DNA from: Nocardia vinacea | GTDB lineage: Bacteria; Actinomycetota; Actinomycetes; Mycobacteriales; Mycobacteriaceae | NCBI RefSeq assembly: GCF_035920345.1 | Contig: NZ_CP109149.1 | Span: 10,044,001-10,108,000, forward strand | Direction of reading: 5' to 3' | DNA length: 64,000 nucleotides | Shown: positions 9,431 through 17,260 of the stretch, in pieces | Position numbering within the stretch: the first letter of the stretch is position 1 | Layout of the letters: every line of letters begins with the position of its first letter | The notes under the pieces: generated by a model | The model's input: only the letters and a program-made list of their open reading frames with translations | Database searches by the model: none | What the model was told of the DNA's origin: nothing | Made by a program: the position numbers and the translations under genes

Positions 9431-10074
9431 ACGTCGATGAGATGATCACCGTGCACCAACTCCTCGGCCGGATCGCCTATTTCCACATCGCATTCATCGA
9501 ACCCGCCCTAGCCAACAAACCGCGGGCAGCGCCCCTAACGCCGGTCCAGCTCTGCTGTCGCCACCGGCTCGACAAGGGGGAACACACCGCGCCCTTGTCG
9601 CTAGACCTGGCCGAAACGGCGTGGGCGATTCCGATTGATATCGCCACCACGCTCGGGGTACGCATGTGTCGGCCCGAACTGATCTCCTGCTGCGCGCACT
9701 GCCTGATTCAGCACAGCGCCGCGGCGATCGCCGATGCCTGGCTCGAGGTCGAGACCACCACTTACGCCGGTCTCGTACCGCCCCCGCAGCAACGTGCCCG
9801 ATGGTGCGCGAGGATCGGCGCCCAGCTCGCTGTGGTCTTCGACGAGGAGTCCGGCGGCGCCTGCGCCCTCGAACATCCGGATGTCCGCCGCGGCGATGAT
9901 CCACCGAGAGACCGGTTTCCCCTGGTCTGCGAACTAATGACGCTCTGGCATCGGCCGATCGGGCATGAGCCGGTGACCAGCTGGCTCAACCATTGCGCCG
10001 ACCTCGGCGACATCACCGCAGTACTACACACCCGGAGGGGACATGAACGAGCCATCGTTGATCGGACTCGGTGA
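9427..10074 (+). CDS. Unknown Cys/His-rich protein in the RiPP cluster
   Basis: A 215-aa protein starting at an ATG that overlaps the radical SAM stop by four bases (ATGA), so it is very probably co-translated. I do not recognise the family. It has two Cys clusters, QLCCRHRLD and RMCRPELISCCAHCLIQHS, that could bind metal, and a later WHRPIGHEPVTSWLNHCADLG segment. There is no signal peptide or membrane helix. Its 3' end overlaps the next gene by 32 bases, again suggesting one transcript. A role as partner or recognition protein for the maturase is inference from position alone. Confidence 0.65.
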   Translation: MNVDEMITVHQLLGRIAYFHIAFIEPALANKPRAAPLTPVQLCCRHRLDKGEHTAPLSLDLAETAWAIPIDIATTLGVRMCRPELISCCAHCLIQHSAAAIADAWLEVETTTYAGLVPPPQQRARWCARIGAQLAVVFDEESGGACALEHPDVRRGDDPPRDRFPLVCELMTLWHRPIGHEPVTSWLNHCADLGDITAVLHTRRGHERAIVDRTR

Positions 10075-10780
10075 AACTCTGGCTATCGGCAGCATCGAAA
10101 AATTCCTGACCGCCGCCGACGACCGCCAGCTCATCGCCATCATGGACGACTACTTGGCGAGCGCCGACCGGGCCGAACTCGAACACAACCGGACCGTGTC
10201 GATCCACGAAATCCCCGGCCACAGCACCCAGGAGGCGATGTCGGTCTACGAGCCCGCCGGGCGGCTCGAGATTCCCGAAATCCCCGCGGCAGCCGAGAAG
10301 ACCCTGCAGGACGCCTTTGAACGAGCCCAACCAACCCTGGCACGAATCCTGCCGTCGGTGACCTCGTGCCGACCGTGGACATACGTGGAATACAGTGCCG
10401 GACAACACATCACACCGCACCTGGACGGAATCGCCCCCGACCCGCGGTGCTGGCCCCGCCAGATCGCGGGCATCGGCGTCAGCATCGGTGCACGATGCGA
10501 GGGCGGGCACTTCTACGCCGAGACCACCTCCGATCCCCGGTTGTGGAACCGCGCTCTGCTCTCGGCCTGCCCCGGATACGCGCCGGGGATGATGTTCGCC
10601 CACGACGGCGCGGACAACTCTTCGCCCTGGTTCCGTGACATGGCACGCACCCGCTGGAGCGTCGATCCCGATCCCGGCACCGCCCTGCTGTACGGATCAC
10701 AGCTCACCCACGGCACAACCCCGGTAATCACCGGCCGCGCCCGCAAATTCATCAGCTGGCTATTCGCCGATACCAGCTGA
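10043..10780 (+). CDS. 2-oxoglutarate/Fe(II)-dependent oxygenase
   Basis: A 245-aa double-stranded beta-helix oxygenase of the prolyl-hydroxylase type. The iron triad is visible as HLD (H126, D128 in ITPHLDG) and H223 (SQLTHGT), and GRARKF at 231-236 offers the arginine that binds 2-oxoglutarate. YVEYSAGQHITPHLDG is the typical first jelly-roll strand. The ATG at 10043 has GGAGGGG just upstream. It overlaps the preceding gene by 32 bases and is 23 bases from the next. Inference: hydroxylation of a side chain of the cluster's precursor peptide, alongside the HExxH enzyme encoded further down. Confidence 0.8.
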   Translation: MNEPSLIGLGETLAIGSIEKFLTAADDRQLIAIMDDYLASADRAELEHNRTVSIHEIPGHSTQEAMSVYEPAGRLEIPEIPAAAEKTLQDAFERAQPTLARILPSVTSCRPWTYVEYSAGQHITPHLDGIAPDPRCWPRQIAGIGVSIGARCEGGHFYAETTSDPRLWNRALLSACPGYAPGMMFAHDGADNSSPWFRDMARTRWSVDPDPGTALLYGSQLTHGTTPVITGRARKFISWLFADTS

Positions 10781-10803
10781 GGTACCGCTTTGGAGAAACC
10801 ATC

Positions 10804-11436
10804 ATGCTGATCGCCCTCGAAGGTGCCGCCGGCACAGGCAAATCCACGCTGCGTGATCGAATACTCACCCGCGCGTCCGACCGCAGCATCGCAATCACCC
10901 ACCTCGGCCAGTTCTCCTGGCTGTCACTGCCAGCCACACGAACCTTGGTCGCACTGCGCGCCGGTCGCGCCCTCGTCGATGAAAACACCGCCACCACAGC
11001 AGTTCTCGACGATCTGATCCTGCACGCCCGGCACAATATCGGCCCCGCCACCCGAGCACAGCATGTCATCACAGACCGGCTCATCCTCTCCTCGGCATGC
11101 CTGCTCGCCGCCACCCACACACGCCCCGTCGAGCACTACCTCAGCACCCTAGCGGCAGCATCCCGAATCCAACCGGATCTCACCGTCGTATTGACCACCC
11201 CACCCGAGATCTGCCGCCGCAGACTCGCCACCAGACCCACCGCTGCCCGCCCCGGCGATGCCCCCGACGTTGCCCTCGAACAGCACCGCCTCTATAAGCA
11301 GGCCGCAAATGCATGGCAGCACACGGTCAACCGCCCGCTCTGGCGCCGACGACTCCTCACTCCCCGCGACACCGACCGCGTCTGCGACGAAATCCTCGAC
11401 CACCTGCACCCGCCTATCCCAGGAGAAACGTTGTGA
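10804..11436 (+). CDS. P-loop nucleotide/small-molecule kinase-like protein
   Basis: A 210-aa P-loop protein resembling thymidylate kinase. Walker A is GAAGTGKST (residues 7-15), a DR motif occurs in VITDRLILSS, and a strand PDLTVVLTTPPEICRRRLATR looks like the nucleotide-kinase strand with an Arg-rich lid. Its neighbours are modification enzymes rather than DNA-precursor genes, so a housekeeping TMP kinase is unlikely; phosphorylation of a pathway substrate or a regulatory role is possible. The ATG at 10804 follows GGAGAAACC. Its stop TGA overlaps the start of the next gene. Confidence 0.75.
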   Translation: MLIALEGAAGTGKSTLRDRILTRASDRSIAITHLGQFSWLSLPATRTLVALRAGRALVDENTATTAVLDDLILHARHNIGPATRAQHVITDRLILSSACLLAATHTRPVEHYLSTLAAASRIQPDLTVVLTTPPEICRRRLATRPTAARPGDAPDVALEQHRLYKQAANAWQHTVNRPLWRRRLLTPRDTDRVCDEILDHLHPPIPGETL

Positions 11437-12326
11437 TGGAGCTGCACCCTCTACATCCGGCGCGATGGGTCCTGGACCAACTTCGGCGGCATGGCTGGCA
11501 CATACAAGACCTCCTCGCATTCACCCGCTCGAGCACCCTGGCCCTCGCGCACCGCGACGGAGAGGAATCGGTCGTGGTGAAGGCCGGATTCGGCAGCAAC
11601 CACGTGCTCGCCGCGATGCCCGAAGGCGACCGGCCCGCCGCGTACGGCTTCTACTGGTACCAGCAGATGAGCCCCGCCGAACGAACCATGGCTCGCAGCG
11701 ACTTCCGCCACGAACGCGACCTCGTCCGCGAATGCACCGGAGTAGCCCACGTCGTCCCGCTGCTCGCCGAAGGGCACTGTGAGGACTTCGACTGGTACAC
11801 CATGCCGCACTATCCCGACGGCAACTTCGCCACCCTGATGGCCACTACCGGAACCGAACCATCGGCACTCGCCGGGCAACTATCCATCCTGGCCGACATC
11901 GCCGAAGGACTTGCTGAACTCCACCGCCGCGGAGTCGTACACCGCGACGTCTACCAAGAGAACATCCTGATCGACCACGGACGCGGCCTCATCACCGATC
12001 TCGGCGCCGCCCGCCGCCTCCACGCCCCACACGGTCCCCGTCACCGCGGCCCCGAAGTCCACTGGCCACCCGAATACCTCACCGAGTACGAGAGGGCCGG
12101 ACCGCCCGCCGACGTATTCAGCCTGGCGGTACTCACCCATCGAGTGCTACTCGGCGACATCCCCCGCCTCGCAATACCCCCATCCTTCGCGAGCATTCCC
12201 AACCCCTTGAGCACTGCGCTCCGATCCTCACTCGCACACACCCCGGCAGACCGACCAAGCATGACGGAATTCCGAAATGCGCTGCAGCGGGCCGCCATCC
12301 GCGCCACCACGGCGAAAACGCCGTGA
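11436..12326 (+). CDS. Protein-kinase-like protein in the RiPP cluster
   Basis: A 296-aa protein with a eukaryotic-type kinase fold. Visible are the ATP-binding lysine strand (ESVVVKAGFGS), the catalytic loop HRDVYQENIL (HRD...N), and a DLG in place of DFG (LITDLGAARRL). A later PPADVFSLAVLTHRVLLG matches the DxWSLG region. All key residues seem present, so it may be active. The ATG at 11436 overlaps the stop of the previous gene, with AGGAGA upstream; a GTG at 11433 is also possible. There is no transmembrane segment, unlike PknB-type receptors. In this setting it could phosphorylate precursor residues or regulate the cluster. Confidence 0.75.
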   Translation: MELHPLHPARWVLDQLRRHGWHIQDLLAFTRSSTLALAHRDGEESVVVKAGFGSNHVLAAMPEGDRPAAYGFYWYQQMSPAERTMARSDFRHERDLVRECTGVAHVVPLLAEGHCEDFDWYTMPHYPDGNFATLMATTGTEPSALAGQLSILADIAEGLAELHRRGVVHRDVYQENILIDHGRGLITDLGAARRLHAPHGPRHRGPEVHWPPEYLTEYERAGPPADVFSLAVLTHRVLLGDIPRLAIPPSFASIPNPLSTALRSSLAHTPADRPSMTEFRNALQRAAIRATTAKTP

Positions 12327-12385
12327 CCGAACCAGGACAGGAGGACGCCAGTCTCACAACACCAGAGACAACGCTGAAACCGTAT

Positions 12386-12391
12386 TAGATT
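12386..12391 (+). promoter_or_regulatory. Possible -10 element for a leaderless precursor transcript
   Basis: TAGATT stands out in an otherwise GC-rich stretch and ends nine bases before the ATG at 12400, the distance expected for leaderless transcription in actinomycetes. No Shine-Dalgarno sequence precedes that ATG and no clear -35 was found, so this is only suggestive. Confidence 0.3.
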
Positions 12392-12399
12392 GCAACAGA

Positions 12400-12549
12400 A
12401 TGGATTTCGTAACCATGGCCAACATGACCGATGAAATGACCGACTTCCTGCAGGCGGTCGAGGAATTGCGTGCGGACGACTCCCGGATCCGCACCACCGC
12501 TCACACCTCCAGCATCATCTCCGACGGCTGGACCGCCGCCGAGCGGTAA
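12400..12549 (+). CDS. Candidate RiPP precursor peptide (49 aa)
   Basis: A small peptide between the kinase-like gene and the HExxH enzyme gene. Its first half is acidic and helical (MTDEMTDFLQAVEELRADD), like a RiPP leader, and its last part is rich in Thr, Ser and His with one Trp (IRTTAHTSSIISDGWTAAER), like a core. There are no cysteines, so the product would not be a lanthipeptide or sactipeptide through Cys. ATGs at 12400, 12415 and 12424 are in frame; I list the first because a -10-like element fits a leaderless start there. A perfect stem-loop follows the stop. Assignment rests on size, composition and neighbours, not on a recognised precursor family. Confidence 0.65.
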   Translation: MDFVTMANMTDEMTDFLQAVEELRADDSRIRTTAHTSSIISDGWTAAER

Positions 12550-12569
12550 ACGACGGCGCAGAGAACAGG

Positions 12570-12608
12570 GCGGTGACTGCGGCGGCGCACGGCCACCGCA
12601 GTCACCGC
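12570..12608 (+). terminator. Perfect 13-bp stem-loop between precursor and HExxH gene
   Basis: GCGGTGACTGCGG at 12570-12582 is the exact reverse complement of CCGCAGTCACCGC at 12596-12608, with a 13-base loop. It lies 20 bases after the precursor stop and has no U-tract. Such a hairpin could partly terminate transcription or stabilise the upstream mRNA, giving more precursor than enzyme. Confidence 0.65.
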
Positions 12609-12642
12609 GCTGACCACATTCAGAACGGAAAGGGGTGCCCGA

Positions 12643-13575
12643 GTGAACGAGTTGGATGCGATCTTCGAACTTCCCCGCATCACCATGTTTCATCGTTCCC
12701 GAACCGAGACCATTCAAAGGCTCATCGGAGCTTCCGGCGCCGGTGTCAGCCCAGATCCTCATCTCGAGATGAACTACGCCCTCGCCCACCACTGCCTCGA
12801 AGGCACAGAACAGGCCGCACGCACCGGGGACCGAGACCGTTTCGCGTGGTACCGCGCCGCGGTCATCGACCCACCGGCAGCGTGGTTCGAATCCACTTCT
12901 CGCGGACCGAAAATCATCCAGGCTCCAAGCCGCACCGGTATGCACGTCTCGCCAATCGCCGAGACGCCCTACTACCTGCTTGGCCCCGAAACCCAGGCGG
13001 CACCCCCAGGGCTGGTCGAACTCAGCGACCAGGCACTCGGCATAGCGGCAGAGCATGGCTTCGGCCAACTCGTTGACAACCATGCGCCCATCGTGTGCTT
13101 GCTGGAAACCAAAAGCCCCGACGCCACTCTCAACAGCTGGACCATCAGCCGGCTACCGGGCACCGTGTTTCTCGATCACACCGCGGACCCGTCCATCCTG
13201 GCCAGAGACATCATCCACGAAGCCGGCCACAACTGGCTCAACGACGCACTCGCGGCCACCGGCACCACGATCAGCGACGAGGTCAGTTTCTACTCACCAT
13301 GGAAGAAGGCTCAACGTCCCGCGTTCGGCCTGCTCCACGCCTGCTGGGCGTTTCCGCTCACCATGCTCTTCGCGACGCGCGCGGCAGCCACCGCTGCGCA
13401 GCCGAGCAGGCGGATTCTCGCCGCTTACCTGGCGCAGCAGTGCGACACATTGGCCACGGTCAACGAAATCCACGAACAAGCGCTGCGTCTGGTCACCGAC
13501 GCCGAACTGCGAGAACGGCTCGCTGCCATCTATGCCGCCGCAGCGACGATCGGAATGGCCAGAAAGACAGCCTGA
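12643..13575 (+). CDS. HExxH-type (aKG-HExxH) peptide beta-hydroxylase
   Basis: A 310-aa protein with HEAGH (192-196) in DIIHEAGHNWLND, followed by SFYSPWKKAQRPAFGLLHACW (216 onward), which supplies a second histidine (H232) at the distance and in the SPW..RP..G..H context typical of HEXXH-motif peptide-modification proteins found next to radical SAM maturases. That family is now described as iron/2-oxoglutarate peptide beta-hydroxylases rather than proteases. The last third is helical and Ala-rich. The GTG at 12643 has GGAAAGGGG 7-8 bases upstream. It is the last gene of the cluster; a non-coding gap follows. The family assignment rests on motif pattern and context. Confidence 0.8.
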   Translation: MNELDAIFELPRITMFHRSRTETIQRLIGASGAGVSPDPHLEMNYALAHHCLEGTEQAARTGDRDRFAWYRAAVIDPPAAWFESTSRGPKIIQAPSRTGMHVSPIAETPYYLLGPETQAAPPGLVELSDQALGIAAEHGFGQLVDNHAPIVCLLETKSPDATLNSWTISRLPGTVFLDHTADPSILARDIIHEAGHNWLNDALAATGTTISDEVSFYSPWKKAQRPAFGLLHACWAFPLTMLFATRAAATAAQPSRRILAAYLAQQCDTLATVNEIHEQALRLVTDAELRERLAAIYAAAATIGMARKTA

Positions 13576-13760
13576 ACCGCCGTTATGGCCAAACCGCCTG
13601 CATCATCGGCGTTGCGCGCCACGGGCGTTGGTCATGAACACCCGAAAGACAACGACTCCGGCTGCTGTAGCGAGCGGCAGGTGTCGTGCGAGGCCATCGA
13701 AGGCGGAACGGTACACAGGTCGGCGGCGATGTAAACACCACGACCTCCCCTCGGATAGAT

Positions 13761-13794
13761 ACTGGAAATTACTGGATAAGAGTGGAAGTAGTGT
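13761..13794 (+). promoter_or_regulatory. AT-rich promoter region with spaced repeat
   Basis: ACTGGA occurs at 13761 and 13771, exactly 10 bp apart, followed by TAGTGT (13789-13794), a plausible -10 six bases before the ATG at 13801. The next gene has no Shine-Dalgarno sequence, so leaderless transcription of the defence block is possible. Confidence 0.35.
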
Positions 13795-13800
13795 TATAGC

Positions 13801-14607
13801 ATGTCGGTCATGACCACCCCCTTGGAGGAGCTCGAACGACGGATCGAGAACCTGCGCATCGACCTACGTCGAGCCACGATCGCAGGCGATTCGGCGCGAG
13901 CTCGCGAACTGAGGGCGGAGCTACGTCGAACGGACAAGGCCTGGGAAGACGCTCTGGCGGCCCTGGCGCCGTCCGTGGATGAACCCGAGCTGGCCGATCA
14001 CCCCGGATCGTTGCTGTCGATTCGGGATCAGGTTCATCAGGCATTGACGCTCGTGGGCGGGGCATCCGCGCCGAAGTTGATTGCGGCGGTGCAGGATGCG
14101 TTCTTCGGTGGCGGACTGAGTGGATCCAAGCTGACTCACCTGCGCCGAGATGAGGAACGTTCGTTCCGGTCATCCCCTCACGCTCGCCCCTACTACCTGT
14201 GCAGCGCACTGACTGCGGACCGCCTGACTGCGGCCCGCGGTCTGCTGGCCGTGTCGACCTGGCCGCTGAGCCGCCGAATGATCGGCCCACTCAGCCCACG
14301 CGTGGACTTCCTCACTGCTGCCATCCACGTGGCGGAACAGGTGGGACGGATGGGGGAGCCGACCTTGCCTGCGATGCGTCTGCTGTGGCGGTTCGCCACC
14401 ACCATCCCCGGTGCGGGCGAGAACTTCGACGTGCTGGAGTGGAAGACCGTCGCTGAGGCCGCACGTGCGGAACTGGCAATACATTCCGACGCCGACCAAG
14501 CCGATCGTGAAGCGGCAGCAACCCGGGCCGGGGCTCAACTCGATGAGGTCCAGCTGTTGTTCGGTGCCGTGCTCGAGGTTGTTTCGCGCTCTACAACTGA
14601 ACACTGA
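13801..14607 (+). CDS. Unknown protein at the head of the nuclease/helicase/SbcCD block
   Basis: A 268-aa soluble protein that I cannot place in a family. The first 50 residues are a charged coiled coil (LEELERRIENLRIDLRRATI, then RARELRAELRRTDKAWEDAL). The middle has GGASAPKLIAAVQDAFFGGG and a basic HLRRDEERSFRSS stretch; the rest is helical. There is no Walker motif, nuclease motif or membrane segment. An in-frame ATG at 13810 is an alternative start. It is separated by 59 bases from the Cas4-like nuclease gene and opens a run of genes on one strand, so it is probably a subunit or adaptor of that system. The role is inferred from position only. Confidence 0.65.
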   Translation: MSVMTTPLEELERRIENLRIDLRRATIAGDSARARELRAELRRTDKAWEDALAALAPSVDEPELADHPGSLLSIRDQVHQALTLVGGASAPKLIAAVQDAFFGGGLSGSKLTHLRRDEERSFRSSPHARPYYLCSALTADRLTAARGLLAVSTWPLSRRMIGPLSPRVDFLTAAIHVAEQVGRMGEPTLPAMRLLWRFATTIPGAGENFDVLEWKTVAEAARAELAIHSDADQADREAAATRAGAQLDEVQLLFGAVLEVVSRSTTEH

Positions 14608-14666
14608 TCGCGCATCATCGAATTACTCTTCTCATCCACGCTTGCTTCCCTTGTGAAGGAAGATCA

Positions 14667-15794
14667 TTGAACGACAACGACTTTCGTCTGGGTTTCATCC
14701 GCGGGTCGGTCGCCCCGAAGAAACACAACGCCAGGACGATCGCCGCTCTGACCAGCAACCCCGGTTGCGCGCGACGTAGTGTTCTGGATGCCGCCGCGGT
14801 CGACAAACAGGAACTGGCAGAGCATCTGGGATACCGCCCCCAGTTCGGGCAGTCGCCCTTCGACCTGACACGCGGCAAGGCCTTCGAGACCTTTGTCAAG
14901 GACCACGGCTGCACCGAGCTGCTCAAGCTGCTGCGAGAACATCTGGAGCTGCCGCTACCACAGGTTGCCTACGCTGATCTCAACAACGTGGCCGGTCACG
15001 ACACCCTCGAAACGCGCTACACGAACTCGCGCCAGCAGCTGACACGAGCCGGTCGGTCCGGGCCCGGCGCGGGCACGCTGTTCGATCATCCTCTGCTGCG
15101 GATGAACATCGCTGGCCACAACGCCTATCTCGAACCGGACCTGATCGCGTTCAAACTGTCCGAACAGTTCCACGTCGTCGAGGTCAAGTCGTTCCCGATC
15201 ATCGACGGCAGCGCCGACCCGGCGAAAGTCGCTCTCGCGGCGACACAATCGGCGGTGTACGTGCTGGCCCTGCGGCAACTGCTTCAGGAGCTCAGGCTGG
15301 ATCCGTCACTGGTGTCGGACGAGGTGTTCCTCGTCTGCCCAGAGAACTTCTCCAATCGGCCGACCGCGGTACGAGTGGATGTCCGCAAACAACTGACCGT
15401 CCTGCGCCGCCAACTCGCCCGGATCGCTGACATCGGCACCCTGCTGGGCGCGCTGCCGTCGACCCTGACACTGGACCTGTACCGCGACCCGGAGGGCAAG
15501 GCCACCCGCTCGGTGGCCGACCTGTGCGCTGCTCTGGACGCTATTGAAGCGCGATACGCACCCGAATGCCTGACTACCTGCGAGATGGCACTGTTTTGCC
15601 GAAACGAGGCGCACGATCGCACCTCGCGATTGGGTCGATCGGTCCAGGAAGACCTGGGCGGTATCGAATCGATCACCAGGACCCTTCACCTGGCGGAAGG
15701 AACCCGCACCCCCGGCGAGCACGAGTACGAGGCGACACAAGTGCTGAGGATGGCCGCACAGCTGCGAATGGACTGCCTGGGCGGTGTCGCATGA
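14667..15794 (+). CDS. Cas4/AddB-like Fe-S PD-(D/E)XK nuclease
   Basis: A 375-aa nuclease-like protein. LEPDLIAF (D158) followed by HVVEVKS (E172, K174) forms the PD-(D/E)XK metal site, and AATQSAVYVLALRQ is the Q..Y helix of RecB/Cas4-type nucleases. An early cysteine (C34 in NPGCARRS) and a late CLTTCEMALFC (C301, C305, C311) resemble the split four-Cys Fe-S cluster that clamps Cas4 and AddB nuclease domains. The start is a TTG at 14667 with GAAGGA six bases upstream. Its stop overlaps the next gene by four bases (ATGA). No CRISPR array or cas1/cas2 is present, so it is not a CRISPR adaptation gene. Inference: the DNA-end-processing nuclease of the neighbouring helicase and SbcCD genes. Confidence 0.75.
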   Translation: MNDNDFRLGFIRGSVAPKKHNARTIAALTSNPGCARRSVLDAAAVDKQELAEHLGYRPQFGQSPFDLTRGKAFETFVKDHGCTELLKLLREHLELPLPQVAYADLNNVAGHDTLETRYTNSRQQLTRAGRSGPGAGTLFDHPLLRMNIAGHNAYLEPDLIAFKLSEQFHVVEVKSFPIIDGSADPAKVALAATQSAVYVLALRQLLQELRLDPSLVSDEVFLVCPENFSNRPTAVRVDVRKQLTVLRRQLARIADIGTLLGALPSTLTLDLYRDPEGKATRSVADLCAALDAIEARYAPECLTTCEMALFCRNEAHDRTSRLGRSVQEDLGGIESITRTLHLAEGTRTPGEHEYEATQVLRMAAQLRMDCLGGVA

Positions 15795-17260
15795 GCACGC
15801 TCACCGCTCTGGCTCGCGCATACGCCGTGAAAGCCCTTCGTGCACAGCCGATCACGACTGTGCGGCACATCCATATCGAGGACCATCCGATGGTCTGCGT
15901 TCCCTTGAGCTTGGCCGGTGAAGTGATCGCGCCCTTGGCTACGCTGGTCGGCACTGATCGTGACCACCCGGAACTGCTCATCGTGCCGCAACCACGCGAC
16001 CGGGTCCTGCGGCTCGAGTTCGCCCACGAACTGGCAATGCGGGTCCTGCACTACATCGCGACGTGCCGACACGCCACCACCGGGCCGGCCATAGGGACAG
16101 CAGCACAACTCTGGGTGCCCAATCGCGGTGGCGTCGAATTCCTCCGACTGCTCGGTCGCTCGACGCGATTCCGCTCCACCACCGGCGAATACCCGGCTCC
16201 GATTCCGGTACCGGATCTGGGTCGATGGTTGACCTTCTATGCCGAGCGAGCCGACCACCCTGGATCCTCGCTGCTCGTCGCCGCCACCGACGCCTTGGCC
16301 CGGCATTGGGCGAGCGGGCAGAGCGACCTCGAAGACGCCAACCTCGCCGCTTTGCTCGGCTGGATAGAACCACCACCGGATTCCGATGGCGCACGAGCCG
16401 CACTCGATGCCGCCGATCCGTTGATCTGGCCCCCGGCCGGACCGGCCACCGACCCGACATTCGACCGGGAAGTGCTGGTACCGAGTATCGCCGAGTATGA
16501 TCGCGCCACCACACGACGGGAACGTCTTGTCGCCACCACGCGTCTCGAGTCAGCACTGCGCGAGCAGCTGTTGCCGACTTGGCAGCTGGTGTGGCGCGGG
16601 ATCGACTGCTTGCGAACCCTGGCCCCGGGAGCGCACGTCCCCGCGCGCTGGGGCCGGGATGTCAAGGAGTTCAACAAGTTCGGCGATCGAGTCGCCAAAC
16701 GCGAGCGTCCACAACCCAAACGAGACAGCGCGGTGGCCGCCGCCCGGAGATTGAACGAGCTCGAGCGGGCGCAGGCAGAGTACGACGCGCAACGGGCCTT
16801 CGACGACCTGCTTGTGATGGCCGAGTACCGCCTGTCCGGCGAGGCATTCGCCGGAACCGTCAGCACCGTCGACCTTCAGAAGCCTGCCGGGACAGGACGC
16901 CGATCCCCGAAGCCTGTGATCACCATCCACACCACCGATCCGGTCAGGTTGACCGCCGACGAGGCCACGGAGCTGGTGGACCAGCAGCGACCACAGCAGA
17001 AGGCCTCCATCACCGCCATCCGCAGCCGGGCCGACGGTAGTGAGATATCCCTCGAACTATCGCGGGGTATGGGTCGCGGCAAGACCCCGCTACCCGGCAG
17101 CGTCCCTGCCATCGGCGAGCTGGTCTGCTATAGCCGACTCTCGGACCGATACACACCGACGGGCAAGTTCCCCGATCGCAGCGACACCCCGTGGCCCCAC
17201 GGCGGGCCCCCGGATGAACTGCTGCCAGCAGCGCAGGACGCGAACGAGGAATGGTCATGA
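15791..17260 (+). CDS. Unknown protein between nuclease and helicase
   Basis: A 489-aa protein of unknown family, co-translated with its neighbours: the ATG overlaps the nuclease stop and its own stop overlaps the helicase start, both as ATGA. The N-terminal half looks globular (DHPMVCVPLSLAGEVIAPL; LWVPNRGGVEFLRLLGRS). The middle is Arg-rich and helical (RRLNELERAQAEYDAQRAFD), suggesting DNA contact or a coiled coil. The C-terminal part has beta-rich segments such as VSTVDLQKP and KPVITIHTTDPVRLT. No enzyme motif is apparent. Sandwiched overlap with a nuclease and an SF1 helicase makes it a probable complex subunit; anything more specific would be guesswork. Confidence 0.7.
   Translation: MSTLTALARAYAVKALRAQPITTVRHIHIEDHPMVCVPLSLAGEVIAPLATLVGTDRDHPELLIVPQPRDRVLRLEFAHELAMRVLHYIATCRHATTGPAIGTAAQLWVPNRGGVEFLRLLGRSTRFRSTTGEYPAPIPVPDLGRWLTFYAERADHPGSSLLVAATDALARHWASGQSDLEDANLAALLGWIEPPPDSDGARAALDAADPLIWPPAGPATDPTFDREVLVPSIAEYDRATTRRERLVATTRLESALREQLLPTWQLVWRGIDCLRTLAPGAHVPARWGRDVKEFNKFGDRVAKRERPQPKRDSAVAAARRLNELERAQAEYDAQRAFDDLLVMAEYRLSGEAFAGTVSTVDLQKPAGTGRRSPKPVITIHTTDPVRLTADEATELVDQQRPQQKASITAIRSRADGSEISLELSRGMGRGKTPLPGSVPAIGELVCYSRLSDRYTPTGKFPDRSDTPWPHGGPPDELLPAAQDANEEWS

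Noticed and set aside
12880..12895. GGTTCGAATCC, like a tRNA T-loop
   Set aside because: It lies inside the HExxH enzyme gene and no acceptor, D or anticodon stems can be formed around it.
14667..15794. Cas4-like gene as a sign of a CRISPR locus
   Set aside because: No cas1, cas2 or repeat-spacer array is present; the neighbours are a helicase and SbcCD.
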